This document shows, one piece after another, positions 24,988 through 34,854 of a DNA stretch of 64,000 nt. Source of the stretch: a virus. The stretch covers positions 1-64,000 of the IMG/VR virus record IMGVR_UViG_3300042894_006927. One strand, written 5' to 3'. The notes below the pieces were generated by a model. The model was not told the DNA's origin. It made no database searches and saw only the letters and a program-made list of their open reading frames with translations. The position numbers and the translations under genes were made by a program. Every line of letters starts with the position of its first letter. Position 1 is the first letter of the stretch.

Positions 24988-27900
24988 ATGGCTGACGAAC
25001 AAAACATAAACGAGGAAGGAAACGCCCAAAATCCAAATTCTGCACCCGAAGTTGGAAATGACCCAAAGCCAAATGTTGAGGGGGATTTAGCGGCAGATAT
25101 TTTAAGTACATCGGAAAGTTTAGACGACACCGAAAGCGAGGATTTTGATTTTCAAGATTCTTCTCAAAAACTTTATCCGTATAAGTCGGCAAGTAATAAT
25201 CCGATAAAAGTGGGCGGGGCTTTTATCCCTTTAACGCTTACTGCTGAAACGACAACTGCTTTAAATAAAATGAAGGAAGCGGTTGGCGACATTGATGCCT
25301 ATATCGTTGAAAAACTCGGATATGACACGAAAACTGATGTTTGGCGTAGTTTCGCTTCCGAACAAATAGATGCCATTGCCTTGCAGATTTTTTCTTATGA
25401 AACCGATGGCTCTGCAATTATTTTGGGCGATATGGCGGGAACGGGAAAAGGAAGGGTTTGTGCGGGAATTTGTCGTTATGCGTATTTGCAGGGGCTTATG
25501 CCACTTTTTATTACTGAAAAAGCAAACCTATTTTCTGACTTTTACCGAGATTTAAACGACATTGGTGGATTTCCTAAACTAAACCACCCCGTAGCGGGTA
25601 ATTTGCCCATTCCTTTGATTTTAAATGCGGGTTCAAAAGAAAAGATTGTAAATAAGGACAATTCAAGAATAAAGCCATCATCAAAAGCGGGTTCAAATGA
25701 TATTTATGAGCCGAGAAAAAATATAGCGATGAGGTATGATGAAGTGCCGTTGTTATTTACCGCACAAAAGCAAGAAATACTATCTCGTTTTTACAAAAAA
25801 AACGAACTGCCCCGAAACTATCAGTTAATGGTTGCGACTTATTCACAATTTCAAGGAAAAGGAAGCGATTTAAGGGAGAAATTTGTCAAGAATAATGCAG
25901 ATAAAATTTTTGTTATTTTAGATGAAAGCCACAACGCAGCAGGGGAATCTTCGGTTGGCAGATTTTTTCAAGAAATTTTGCCAATAGTTAATGGTGCTAT
26001 GTTTTCGTCAGCAACCTACTCAAAAAGGGTTTCAAACTTAAAAATATATGCCCTGCGAAACGCTATGAGGCAGTTGGGTTCGATAAATTATATTTCACAA
26101 GTTCTTGATAACGGCAGAGATAGATTAAATGAATACATTGCTACGGGTTTGGCAGAAGCAGGACATTTATTAAGAAGGGAAAGAAGTTTTGGAGATTGTC
26201 AGATAGACACGAAATTAGTTCAGAAAAGTGAGGAAGAAAGGATTTTTGAAGAATACGACAATGCCGTTAGGGGCTTCATTCAATTAAGGGATTTTTTGAA
26301 AAGTGATATTTACCAAAATGCCGTTGCTTCTTTAATTCAAGAAGTAATAGATAATTACAATTCGGAAAACAATACTTATATTTCAATAGCACCCGAATAT
26401 GATAAAAATGCTCACGGAACGAGGGCAATGTATAATCAAAGATATACGGGGTTTTACACTCAATATGAAACATTTGGAATTGTAGGCAAAAACCATTTCA
26501 ATTATATTGAGCAGTTATTGTTTAGCGTAAAAGCGGAATCCGTAGCAAAAATAGCAGTTGAAGAATTGCAAAGGAATCAGCCCGATGCCGATAGGGATGG
26601 TATTATTGCCAAAACAACTGACCCAATTCAACGACCAAAAAACTATACATTAGGTGCAACGAAACCAATCATTGCGGTTAAAAACACTCTTGAATCAATT
26701 TTTAAAAAGGTTGGAATTACGGAGGGCAAAATAGTGGATAGAGGGGATTTTGGTATTTACTTTCAGTATTTATTGGCATCAATTTATTCGGGAAGCGTAA
26801 CCTTTAAAAAAATAGGTGGTAATAAACCCGAAACAATAACCTTTAAAGACCTTGAAATTAAAGTAACCCCCGATTCCACTTTAGATAGAGAACTCAAACG
26901 GGTAACTGAAATTCTTTTGGGATTAAAGTTTACTGCACCGCTTTCCCCTATTGACACAATAATTCAGAATGTTGAAAGTGAGAGGGCTAATCAGCCAACG
27001 CCATTTTCTGCTATCGGGGATAATTTTACCTGCCGTGAAATTTCGGGAAGGAAAACAATGTTCATAAAGTTGCCCGATGGTAGATTTCAATTAGTTAAAA
27101 ACTCAAAAACCGAAAACAATGTTGCTTCGGCATTTCAAGCGTTTAACGATGGCAGAACTGACTTTTTAATCATAAATAAATCGGGTTCTACGGGTGCTTC
27201 CGCACACTCAAGCCCACAATTTAAAGACACAAGACCGAGAACGCTTTTAATCCACCAAGTAGAGTTAAATGTTCAAACCGAAGTGCAAAAAAGGGGAAGG
27301 GTAAATAGAACGGGGCAGTTGTGGTTTCCGAGATACATTTACATCATTTCGCCTATTCCTTCCGAAACAAGGCGTATGATTATGCTTATGCGTAAGTTGA
27401 AAACGCTTGATGCCCTTTCTTCGGGCAATCAAAAGCAATCAGAAGCAATGACAACAATTCAAAGTTCCGCAGGAGTTAAAATTCGGGATTTTATCAATAA
27501 GTACGGGTGGAAGGCAGCAAGACCGATTTATTTAGAAATGCTTGGAAGGAATAGCGTAAACAATGATTCCAACGCTATTATATTAAACAACGACCAAATT
27601 GCTTCATTAGAAAAATATAGTGAAGAAGATGAAAATGGAGAGGATGCTATGCAGTTGCTTATGCGATATATGGAATTGCAATTTACAAGTGTCCAAATTG
27701 AATTTTACAATAAATCGAATACCGCATATTTTGAATTGTATCAAAAAATGGATGAAAACGGCACTTGGGATTTGGACACCGAGTATCGTGATTTTCAAAG
27801 CGTAACAAGAAATAGGTTTGAACTTGTACCGCCAAAAGGAGAGGGCGTTTTTAATCAAGGCGTATATGTTGAGGATTGTGCGATTACTGCCGATGATAAG

Positions 27901-29793
27901 CGTTTGACAAAAGATACTTTAAAAAAGGAAATAGCAAAAGCACTTGACAATAATACCATTACTGAAAAAGTGAAAAAAGAAAGGGTATTAAAGTCAATAG
28001 AGCAGTCCAAAGAAACCTATCTTAATTATAGAGTAGAAATTTTTTGGGCTTCGGCTAATGTTAATTTGGGCTTAATCACCGATGATGAAGAAAGAAACGC
28101 AAAAAGGCAAGAATACGAGGAAAGGTTAGTTTCTGAAATACCAATTTGGGAATTTCCATTTGATAGGGCTTTGGCGTTAATAAATTCGTTAATTGGCATT
28201 AACAAAAACTACAACGCCCTTGATGTTATCGCTATGGAATCATCGCTTTTTACGGGTAGTGGTGGTGGTCAAAACAACATTTATGCAAGGGCTAAATGTA
28301 TTGACATAAAAGTTGCCAAAATACCCGAAGATAGACCCGTAAAATACAATACTATTGCAGAATTTTCGGTTGTTTTCGCTTATTATGATGGGCTTTCAAC
28401 AAAAATTGAGGTAAATCTTTTTAATAGAGATTTTTATGAATTATTAAGTGCAATTACTATTGAACGAGAAAACGCAGAAATTGATGAATGGCAAATCAGA
28501 CAAAGAACGAGAGTTAATGCAAGGTTTCTAACGGGCAACCTATTTAGGGCGTATGCAATATCTTCAAACTACATAACCTACAACAACGAAAAAACAAGAA
28601 TAGATAGAAACAAAATAATCGCTACGAGGAAAGATTTTGTTCGGTTTTCAGAGTATGGGGGTAGAGGTTTGAGGTACGGCATTAGATTATACACGCAGAA
28701 TCCAAATGTACCTAAATTAAAAGGGGAGATTTTTAGTGTGTTGCCACCAAAATTCGTTTCCTTTGATAGTGAGTATTTTATTGATTTAATGTCGTCATAC
28801 AAATATAGGGATGTCCTTGTAAAAGTTGATGCCGATACCCCACTATTATTTTTGGGGTTGAACGGATATGGTAATGGGCAATTTTTCGGAGGAATAGATA
28901 GGGAATTTGTAGTTGCTTTTTTTACAAAAGGAAGAAAAAAAGAAATAAACAACCCGTTTTTGCAGGATAGCGATTGGAGAAATAAAATGGGTTTAGGCAG
29001 GTATTTTTCGGAAGGTTATAGAACCCAATACCGAAGGAGTGCTGACCAAAGGTTTTCTTCTTTTGAGGTTACATACACGAACATCGGCTATCATTTAACG
29101 AGAAGCGAAGCAGAATCGTTTTGCAAGTATTTAGCAAACTATTACACGATTGATTTGGCATTAGACACCAATGATGAAGGTTTGATAGAAGTAATTTCAG
29201 ATGAAGATACTTTTTCTTCAAGCGGTTTTCAGACAATCGAAAGAGAAGCCCCCGATTTTGGGTTTGTTTTTGTTGGACATAACACAAACGACCTATCTTC
29301 GCTTTTTGCGAACATTCCCGAAAGCAAACCTGCAATAAATCAAGGCGGTATTTGGCAAATTTATTTGTCTAAATTTCCTTCTGCATATCAACTGATGCAA
29401 TATGATTTATGTGTTCCTAAAAATAGGGTAACACCTAAACTTGTAATTGACTTGATTTTAGAGGTTTTGGTTCAAGATGAAGCATTGAAATATAGGTTTT
29501 TAAAAGAACTAAAAGACGCTATTAACGATGGCTCTGATGATGCCACTATCTACAACCGAACTTTCAATCTTATTTATCTTAAATTTAGCAATGAGGAAAG
29601 CATCTTCGGACTAAATACCGATATTGATGAAAGGGGGGAACTTTTGAGATTAGGGTTTGCAAATGCCGCAGACGAGGGGCAACCACTTGTTGCCGAAGAA
29701 GAATCCCGTTCCGAAATTAGGAAATTGGAGTTAAACCTTCTCAATGCTCAAAAATATATGATACTTTTAGAGTTTATGACGAAAAAAATGTAA
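24988..29793 (+). CDS. Giant strawberry-notch-like SF2 helicase
   Basis: 1601 residues. An acidic N-terminal tail (about 70 residues) precedes a superfamily 2 core. LGDMAGTGKGRVCAGICRYA is the Walker A segment in the strawberry-notch form (Gly-x-Gly-Lys-Gly-Arg); KIFVILDESHNAAGES is the DEAD-box-like motif II; SGSTGASAHSSPQF and TEVQKRGRVNRTGQLW are C-terminal-lobe motifs with the arginine finger. The last 800 residues are unrecognised but rich in aromatic residues. Such helicases occur in phage polyvalent proteins and may remodel nucleoprotein or displace host factors. It precedes a AAA/VWA pair with 1-3 base gaps. Confidence 0.85.
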   Translation: MADEQNINEEGNAQNPNSAPEVGNDPKPNVEGDLAADILSTSESLDDTESEDFDFQDSSQKLYPYKSASNNPIKVGGAFIPLTLTAETTTALNKMKEAVGDIDAYIVEKLGYDTKTDVWRSFASEQIDAIALQIFSYETDGSAIILGDMAGTGKGRVCAGICRYAYLQGLMPLFITEKANLFSDFYRDLNDIGGFPKLNHPVAGNLPIPLILNAGSKEKIVNKDNSRIKPSSKAGSNDIYEPRKNIAMRYDEVPLLFTAQKQEILSRFYKKNELPRNYQLMVATYSQFQGKGSDLREKFVKNNADKIFVILDESHNAAGESSVGRFFQEILPIVNGAMFSSATYSKRVSNLKIYALRNAMRQLGSINYISQVLDNGRDRLNEYIATGLAEAGHLLRRERSFGDCQIDTKLVQKSEEERIFEEYDNAVRGFIQLRDFLKSDIYQNAVASLIQEVIDNYNSENNTYISIAPEYDKNAHGTRAMYNQRYTGFYTQYETFGIVGKNHFNYIEQLLFSVKAESVAKIAVEELQRNQPDADRDGIIAKTTDPIQRPKNYTLGATKPIIAVKNTLESIFKKVGITEGKIVDRGDFGIYFQYLLASIYSGSVTFKKIGGNKPETITFKDLEIKVTPDSTLDRELKRVTEILLGLKFTAPLSPIDTIIQNVESERANQPTPFSAIGDNFTCREISGRKTMFIKLPDGRFQLVKNSKTENNVASAFQAFNDGRTDFLIINKSGSTGASAHSSPQFKDTRPRTLLIHQVELNVQTEVQKRGRVNRTGQLWFPRYIYIISPIPSETRRMIMLMRKLKTLDALSSGNQKQSEAMTTIQSSAGVKIRDFINKYGWKAARPIYLEMLGRNSVNNDSNAIILNNDQIASLEKYSEEDENGEDAMQLLMRYMELQFTSVQIEFYNKSNTAYFELYQKMDENGTWDLDTEYRDFQSVTRNRFELVPPKGEGVFNQGVYVEDCAITADDKRLTKDTLKKEIAKALDNNTITEKVKKERVLKSIEQSKETYLNYRVEIFWASANVNLGLITDDEERNAKRQEYEERLVSEIPIWEFPFDRALALINSLIGINKNYNALDVIAMESSLFTGSGGGQNNIYARAKCIDIKVAKIPEDRPVKYNTIAEFSVVFAYYDGLSTKIEVNLFNRDFYELLSAITIERENAEIDEWQIRQRTRVNARFLTGNLFRAYAISSNYITYNNEKTRIDRNKIIATRKDFVRFSEYGGRGLRYGIRLYTQNPNVPKLKGEIFSVLPPKFVSFDSEYFIDLMSSYKYRDVLVKVDADTPLLFLGLNGYGNGQFFGGIDREFVVAFFTKGRKKEINNPFLQDSDWRNKMGLGRYFSEGYRTQYRRSADQRFSSFEVTYTNIGYHLTRSEAESFCKYLANYYTIDLALDTNDEGLIEVISDEDTFSSSGFQTIEREAPDFGFVFVGHNTNDLSSLFANIPESKPAINQGGIWQIYLSKFPSAYQLMQYDLCVPKNRVTPKLVIDLILEVLVQDEALKYRFLKELKDAINDGSDDATIYNRTFNLIYLKFSNEESIFGLNTDIDERGELLRLGFANAADEGQPLVAEEESRSEIRKLELNLLNAQKYMILLEFMTKKM

Positions 29794-29794
29794 A

Positions 29795-31126
29795 ATGTCA
29801 GCAACATCAGAAATAATTAAACAAAACCAAGAATTGCTTAAAAAAGCAATAGAAATTGCTATTAAAGATGCCCTTAAAGACATTAAATTGACTAAAGAGG
29901 ACATTTCAGATGAACTTTTTTTAGACCTAATAAACATAGCAACTCAACGAGCAACAACAACAATACCTATGGGAGAAATTTCACTACCACAAAGCAGGGC
30001 AGACGAGTGCCAAATATCTTTTAAAATTGACAAGCAAATTGCTTCAATTATTACTGACCTTAAACTCGGAAACAATGTTTATTTGTATGGTCTTGCGGGA
30101 ACGGGAAAAACATACACCGCAGAAAAGGTCGCTGAACTTATGGGAATTTCAGCATACACAATAAATTGTTCTCAATGGACATCCCCGACAATTATTGTTG
30201 GGGGGCAAACAATCGAAGGTTACAAAAACGGGCAACTTGAACTTGCGTGGAAAAATGGTGGGCTTTTAATCCTTGACGAGTTGCCAAAACTTGACCCCAA
30301 CACCGCAGGACTTTTAAACGATGCCCTTTCAAAAACGGGGAATCAGCCCGAAGTTTGTGAGATAAGCAAAGAAACCTACGACAAAGAACGGGCAATGGGG
30401 GAAAGTGTAAAGTACGCATATTTCAAGGGAAAAGAAGCCATTGACTATTACGCAGATGCCCAAGCCAACAAGTATTACAAAGTAACCTTTCCAACAATCA
30501 CAAGTGGTCGTGGGGAAATAATGAGAAAAGGCAAAAACTTTTGTGTTATTGCTTCGGGAAATACCGATATGATGAATCCAACATCAAACTTTGGTGGTAA
30601 TAACAAGCAAGATTACTCCCTTGTTGACCGATTTGCGGGTTCATATTACGAGGTAAGTTTTAATGAGCAACTTGAAATGTCGCTAACCTACCAAGTAGTA
30701 TTTTTGATTTGTAAGTCAATTCGTGAAATTTTAATTGCTGATAGAACAATCGAACAAGCAATTACTTTGCGTACAATGTTGAATTTCAATCGAATCTATG
30801 AAAACCAAATGCTCAAATTGTTGGGCGTAAAAGAATATGGTTACAAGGGCATAGAGGTTGGCGGTATTGGAATTTTAGTAAAAACGCTGAAAGAAAGTTT
30901 TGATGCCTTTATTATGTTGCTTCCCGATACCCCCAAAAACGCAATACTTTCAGACCCAACGATTGATTCTTACATAAAAAATGCCACAAACCGAGATTAT
31001 CAGCAAACCTTTATGTTTGACTTTTTGAGGTTGAGAGGAATAACTTTGTGGGAAGCCCCTTTCAATAAACCAAAACCCGAAGATTCTTTTAAAAACATAA
31101 TTGCCAATCAAACCATTAACCCATAA
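29795..31126 (+). CDS. MoxR/dynein-related AAA+ ATPase
   Basis: 443 residues. NNVYLYGLAGTGKTYTAEKV is Walker A, GGLLILDELPKLDPNTAGLL Walker B, and FCVIASGNTDMMNP sensor 1. The intervening QTIEGYKNGQLELAWKNG is the pore or linker insertion of the MoxR and CbbQ group. SLVDRFAGSYYEVSF provides the arginine finger region. These ATPases work with VWA-domain proteins to remodel targets, and the next gene is such a candidate. Confidence 0.9.
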   Translation: MSATSEIIKQNQELLKKAIEIAIKDALKDIKLTKEDISDELFLDLINIATQRATTTIPMGEISLPQSRADECQISFKIDKQIASIITDLKLGNNVYLYGLAGTGKTYTAEKVAELMGISAYTINCSQWTSPTIIVGGQTIEGYKNGQLELAWKNGGLLILDELPKLDPNTAGLLNDALSKTGNQPEVCEISKETYDKERAMGESVKYAYFKGKEAIDYYADAQANKYYKVTFPTITSGRGEIMRKGKNFCVIASGNTDMMNPTSNFGGNNKQDYSLVDRFAGSYYEVSFNEQLEMSLTYQVVFLICKSIREILIADRTIEQAITLRTMLNFNRIYENQMLKLLGVKEYGYKGIEVGGIGILVKTLKESFDAFIMLLPDTPKNAILSDPTIDSYIKNATNRDYQQTFMFDFLRLRGITLWEAPFNKPKPEDSFKNIIANQTINP

Positions 31127-31129
31127 ATT

Positions 31130-32431
31130 ATGAGGTTTGACGCTGAAAATTTTAACATAAACACAAATTTTGGTGCTTCTTGTAATCAAAGCAAGGATGT
31201 CTATGTTGGCATATTTGAAAACACCCAAGAACTCATAAATGAAATTTTGGGCGGTTATGATATTCAAGACCTTTCAAATAGGCGTTTACCAAACGGGCTT
31301 AATGGCGATTTTTGGAGGCAATTTATTGAGAGGGATGTAAATAATAGCATAAACTTTTATGGTGGCACTCAAAACGATGATTTTGAATCTTTGTTTTTGA
31401 GAAAAAATTGGGGGCGAATGGATGAATTTAACAACATTTATGTAAATAGGATTCAGCCAATAATGCAACAAGTTTATAGGGATTTTTTAAGTCAAGGAAA
31501 AATAGAAAATCCCGAATTTGAGTACAACGATAGAGAACTTGGAAATTTTGCTTTTGAACGGGCATCAGTTGAGTTGTTGCCAATTTTTGAGTATTACGAT
31601 GATAAGTTGGAGGTATCAGTTCCGCAAAAAAATGTTGAGGATAAAGGCGAAAAAACCTTCGATAAAACAAATGGCAACGAGGTTTTTTGGATTCCAAAAT
31701 ATGAGGACAAAAAAAAATCAAAACGGGCTTGTAAATTAAAAAAAGAGGGCAAACCAATATCTGAAATAATGTCAACGGAGGGGCTTCAACCCCCAAAATA
31801 TACAAGTTCAGTAAAAAAATCTTTTGTTTACAAAAAGGAAAAGCCAAAACTTAAAAAAGCGGTAAGGATTTTGCTTGACTTGTCTATTATTGGGCGTAGA
31901 ACTCCCGAACAAGCAATTTGGCGTGGATATGGTGCGGTTGGAATAATAAAATTTTTAGAAAGCGTTGGTTATGCCACATCGCTAATAGGTGTTGAAAGTA
32001 CCGCATACGGAAGCGGAACAATAAGCCACGACCTTATTTGTGCCGTATTTTTAAAAAATTTTGGACAACCTTTGGACACATCAGAGTTGCTTTATGGGGC
32101 ATCGGATGTTTCACTTGTCAGAGTAAAGTATTGGCTTTGGAATATGTTGGCGAGTAGTATGCTTAATAATAATGTTGGTGGAAGTCATGGGGGGATTATG
32201 TCGCATAATTGCGTTGTTTTCAATACATTCCGTTCAGTTGGTGCAAGATACGATAGGTTGTGGCAAGAGAATATAAATTCCTTTTCTAACCGAAATACGG
32301 GAAATTTCCTTTACATTACTTTTGGGGATTGTTGGTCGGAAGATGAAATGATTGCCGAAATAAGAAGAAAAATAACCGATGTTTTAAACATAAACAACGA
32401 AGCGATACAATTTGCCCAAGCAAACCCCTAA
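31130..32431 (+). CDS. VWA-like partner of the AAA+ ATPase (degenerate MIDAS)
   Basis: 433 residues. The C-terminal half has the strand-helix order of a von Willebrand A domain: VRILLDLSIIGRRTPEQAI, then GAVGIIKFLESVGYATSLIG, then DVSLVRVKYWLW and FLYITFGDCWSEDEMIAEI. The metal-binding Asp-x-Ser-x-Ser is reduced to Asp-Leu-Ser, so metal binding is doubtful. Similar proteins occur beside AAA genes in phages (DUF7192-like, from memory). The N-terminal half contains many aromatics and a lysine-rich loop. Three bases separate it from the ATPase. Confidence 0.65.
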   Translation: MRFDAENFNINTNFGASCNQSKDVYVGIFENTQELINEILGGYDIQDLSNRRLPNGLNGDFWRQFIERDVNNSINFYGGTQNDDFESLFLRKNWGRMDEFNNIYVNRIQPIMQQVYRDFLSQGKIENPEFEYNDRELGNFAFERASVELLPIFEYYDDKLEVSVPQKNVEDKGEKTFDKTNGNEVFWIPKYEDKKKSKRACKLKKEGKPISEIMSTEGLQPPKYTSSVKKSFVYKKEKPKLKKAVRILLDLSIIGRRTPEQAIWRGYGAVGIIKFLESVGYATSLIGVESTAYGSGTISHDLICAVFLKNFGQPLDTSELLYGASDVSLVRVKYWLWNMLASSMLNNNVGGSHGGIMSHNCVVFNTFRSVGARYDRLWQENINSFSNRNTGNFLYITFGDCWSEDEMIAEIRRKITDVLNINNEAIQFAQANP

Positions 32432-32440
32432 TTTTACGAT

Positions 32441-32701
32441 ATGGAAATTGCTGAACTGAAAAATAAAATAATGTTTGACTTGCTTTCCCGAAACAAGGAA
32501 AATATGGTTTTTTTATCGCCTAAACTTTGCTATTGTTTGGACTACCCCGACAAAATAATAGTTGAGTGCCAACAAGTTGAAATTACTCAAAGAAATAACG
32601 GCAGACCAAGAACAAAATTCTTTACCTATGATATTAGTGGGAATTACATTTCAGAAGAAATGCTATCAAAAGACGAAATAAATTCCTTGATTGACTTATG
32701 A
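32441..32701 (+). CDS. Small hypothetical protein
   Basis: 86 residues. LKNKIMFDLLSRNKENM and KIIVECQQVEITQRNNG give a helix and then beta strands. It overlaps the metallopeptidase gene by 4 bp and could be its partner or inhibitor, a guess from coupling alone. Confidence 0.65.
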   Translation: MEIAELKNKIMFDLLSRNKENMVFLSPKLCYCLDYPDKIIVECQQVEITQRNNGRPRTKFFTYDISGNYISEEMLSKDEINSLIDL

Positions 32702-34854
32702 TTGATAAGCAAAAACTAATGAGTTTGACACAATTTGGTGTTTCGGAGAATGATATTAAAAGGTCGTTCCCCGAAACCTCTTATTTGTTTATTGCTTACG
32801 ATGATGAAGGCGTTGTCCAATCAGTACAAAACATTCTCAATATAAATGAAACTTTTTTAATTGAAAAAATAAAGAGAGAAAGGGTAGCCAAACATTCAAT
32901 ACTGAAATATCCCTTTAATCCGCTAAATACGGCATTTTACAATTACTGCCTTTATATTTCAAGCCCTTCGGATAGAAGTGCTTTTGACAATATGTATATT
33001 GGTTGGGTAAATGAATACTTAACAAAAAAAGAAAACGAAACAAAATTTGGAAATTCAGTTTATGAAATTGAGTTTTCGGGTTTAGATTCAGACATTCAAA
33101 AGTTTTGTTACGAATTTGTCTTGGATAACGAAAAAGGGGGAATGGTGCTTGACATTCTCTATTTGCTTCAAGCAAAATCAAAACTAATGGGTATGCCTTT
33201 GTTTGGAAAGATTATTTCAAAGGCGGTAACATCAGTTTATTTTGAGGGAATCGGTCTGCTTCCCGAATATGAAATCAGCAATATGCACTACCTAATTGGG
33301 GGTTTTCAATCAAAAGTTGCCGACAAAGAAAAATTTGATGAAGCAAAAAAATTGGCAAGGCAGGGTATGGATATTGATGTTATTGCTTCAAAAACGGGTT
33401 GGATTTTAAATGCACCCGATGGTAAGCCCCGATTTGTGATTCCAAATGAAAAAGCAAATTGGAAAAAGGAAGCCCAACTTTATAGCGTAACAAATTCCGA
33501 AATGATTTTGGCGTTAAAAGACCCAAGCGATAGAGTAAAAAATGATTTCGGTTTTGGATTTTCAAATAGTAGGCATCTATTAGAGTTTCCCAAACTCGGA
33601 GAAATTTTAGATTTTCCCGAATTATTCAACGCATATCCGCACTTTGAAAACATACCCATTTGCATTGGCGTTTCAAGAAGTTTAAGTGGCGGTACAAGAG
33701 GTGCTTTTTCGGACACCCCCGTAAAAAACATTTCTTCTATTCGTGAGGGGGATTGGAACGATGTTAGCAATTCAGTTTTAAGTACGCTTCTGCACGAAAT
33801 ACAACACGCAATCCAAGAGGAAGAAGGGTTTTCGGGAGGCGGGAACACTTTTTTTTCAAGGTTGGCTATGGCATCGGGGGTTGATTTTTATAGAAAATAT
33901 AGAATCATACTGAACGACTTTGAAAGTGTGTTCAAAGAAAGGGCTTTAAAAGAAAATGCTAAACAAGAGTTCCAAAGTGCTTTTCTTGATAATCCTAATT
34001 TCAGCGAAATACACGATTATTTTAAGGGATTCTCAACAAGCGAATTGGGGCAATTTGCATCAATGTTTTCTTTTTGTTTCTTAATTATTTCATTGAGAAA
34101 GAACGAGCAAGAATTTATGAATTTTGCGAATACTGCGAGGGAGTTTATGTATGCTTTTAGCGGTATGGAAGAAACCCCCATATTTGCAAAATTGGTTAAT
34201 TCTACGAAAGAAGTAAATGCTAAATATGACAATTTAAGAAGGGATTGGATTTCAAGGGGCTATGATGATAACGACTTAAATGCCATAAGTTATGCCTACT
34301 ATTTATCTTTTGGCGGGGAGATTGAAAGCCGATATGTTCAGCAAAGTTTTTTCCAAAGAGTACCCGTAGAACTACAAAAAAAATTGAGGTTTTTGTCGTA
34401 TGAAAACACGATTAACAACCTTTACATTTTTGACAAATCTTCTACTGCGGTAAAAAGCCAAAATGCCTTTGAAACTGCAAAAGGCAAAGGGGGCATATTA
34501 CACCTTACAAAATCAGAAAACGCTTTTATTTTGCTTCACGAAGTAGGACACGCAGTTTATGATTTACTTATTAAGGCAAATTCATCAAATGAAATTAAGT
34601 TTGTAAACGCCTTTGAAAACGAATCGGAAATTGTAAAAGAAAGGGGTTATTCCGAATTTTGTGCTAATTCTTTTGTTTCTTACTTGAAAAGGAAAAAAAT
34701 TGAAGAACCCTTGACCAAGTATTTTAGATTGGAAGATAATATAGGGGTTGAACTTAATGCCCTTTTTGAAAAGTTTTTAAATTACGAGGTTGAAGATGAT
34801 TATTCGGAAAAAGTAGAATTGTATCTTCAATATCTAAAAGAAATGCAAAAATGA
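32698..34854 (+). CDS. Polyvalent-type protein with two zincin metallopeptidase domains
   Basis: 718 residues. Residues about 225-390 match the zincin domain of phage polyvalent proteins: ARQGMDIDVIASKTGWILNA, LGEILDFPELFNAYP, then STLLHEIQHAIQEEEGFSGG with His-Glu-x-x-His at residue 366 or so. A second site, FILLHEVGHAVYDLL, lies near residue 612 with YSEFCANSFVSYL downstream, whose Glu could be the third ligand. The linker is helical. It could process virion or host proteins and is the best protease candidate for the Gly-Gly motif discussed in the findings, although no link is shown. Confidence 0.75.
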   Translation: MIDKQKLMSLTQFGVSENDIKRSFPETSYLFIAYDDEGVVQSVQNILNINETFLIEKIKRERVAKHSILKYPFNPLNTAFYNYCLYISSPSDRSAFDNMYIGWVNEYLTKKENETKFGNSVYEIEFSGLDSDIQKFCYEFVLDNEKGGMVLDILYLLQAKSKLMGMPLFGKIISKAVTSVYFEGIGLLPEYEISNMHYLIGGFQSKVADKEKFDEAKKLARQGMDIDVIASKTGWILNAPDGKPRFVIPNEKANWKKEAQLYSVTNSEMILALKDPSDRVKNDFGFGFSNSRHLLEFPKLGEILDFPELFNAYPHFENIPICIGVSRSLSGGTRGAFSDTPVKNISSIREGDWNDVSNSVLSTLLHEIQHAIQEEEGFSGGGNTFFSRLAMASGVDFYRKYRIILNDFESVFKERALKENAKQEFQSAFLDNPNFSEIHDYFKGFSTSELGQFASMFSFCFLIISLRKNEQEFMNFANTAREFMYAFSGMEETPIFAKLVNSTKEVNAKYDNLRRDWISRGYDDNDLNAISYAYYLSFGGEIESRYVQQSFFQRVPVELQKKLRFLSYENTINNLYIFDKSSTAVKSQNAFETAKGKGGILHLTKSENAFILLHEVGHAVYDLLIKANSSNEIKFVNAFENESEIVKERGYSEFCANSFVSYLKRKKIEEPLTKYFRLEDNIGVELNALFEKFLNYEVEDDYSEKVELYLQYLKEMQK

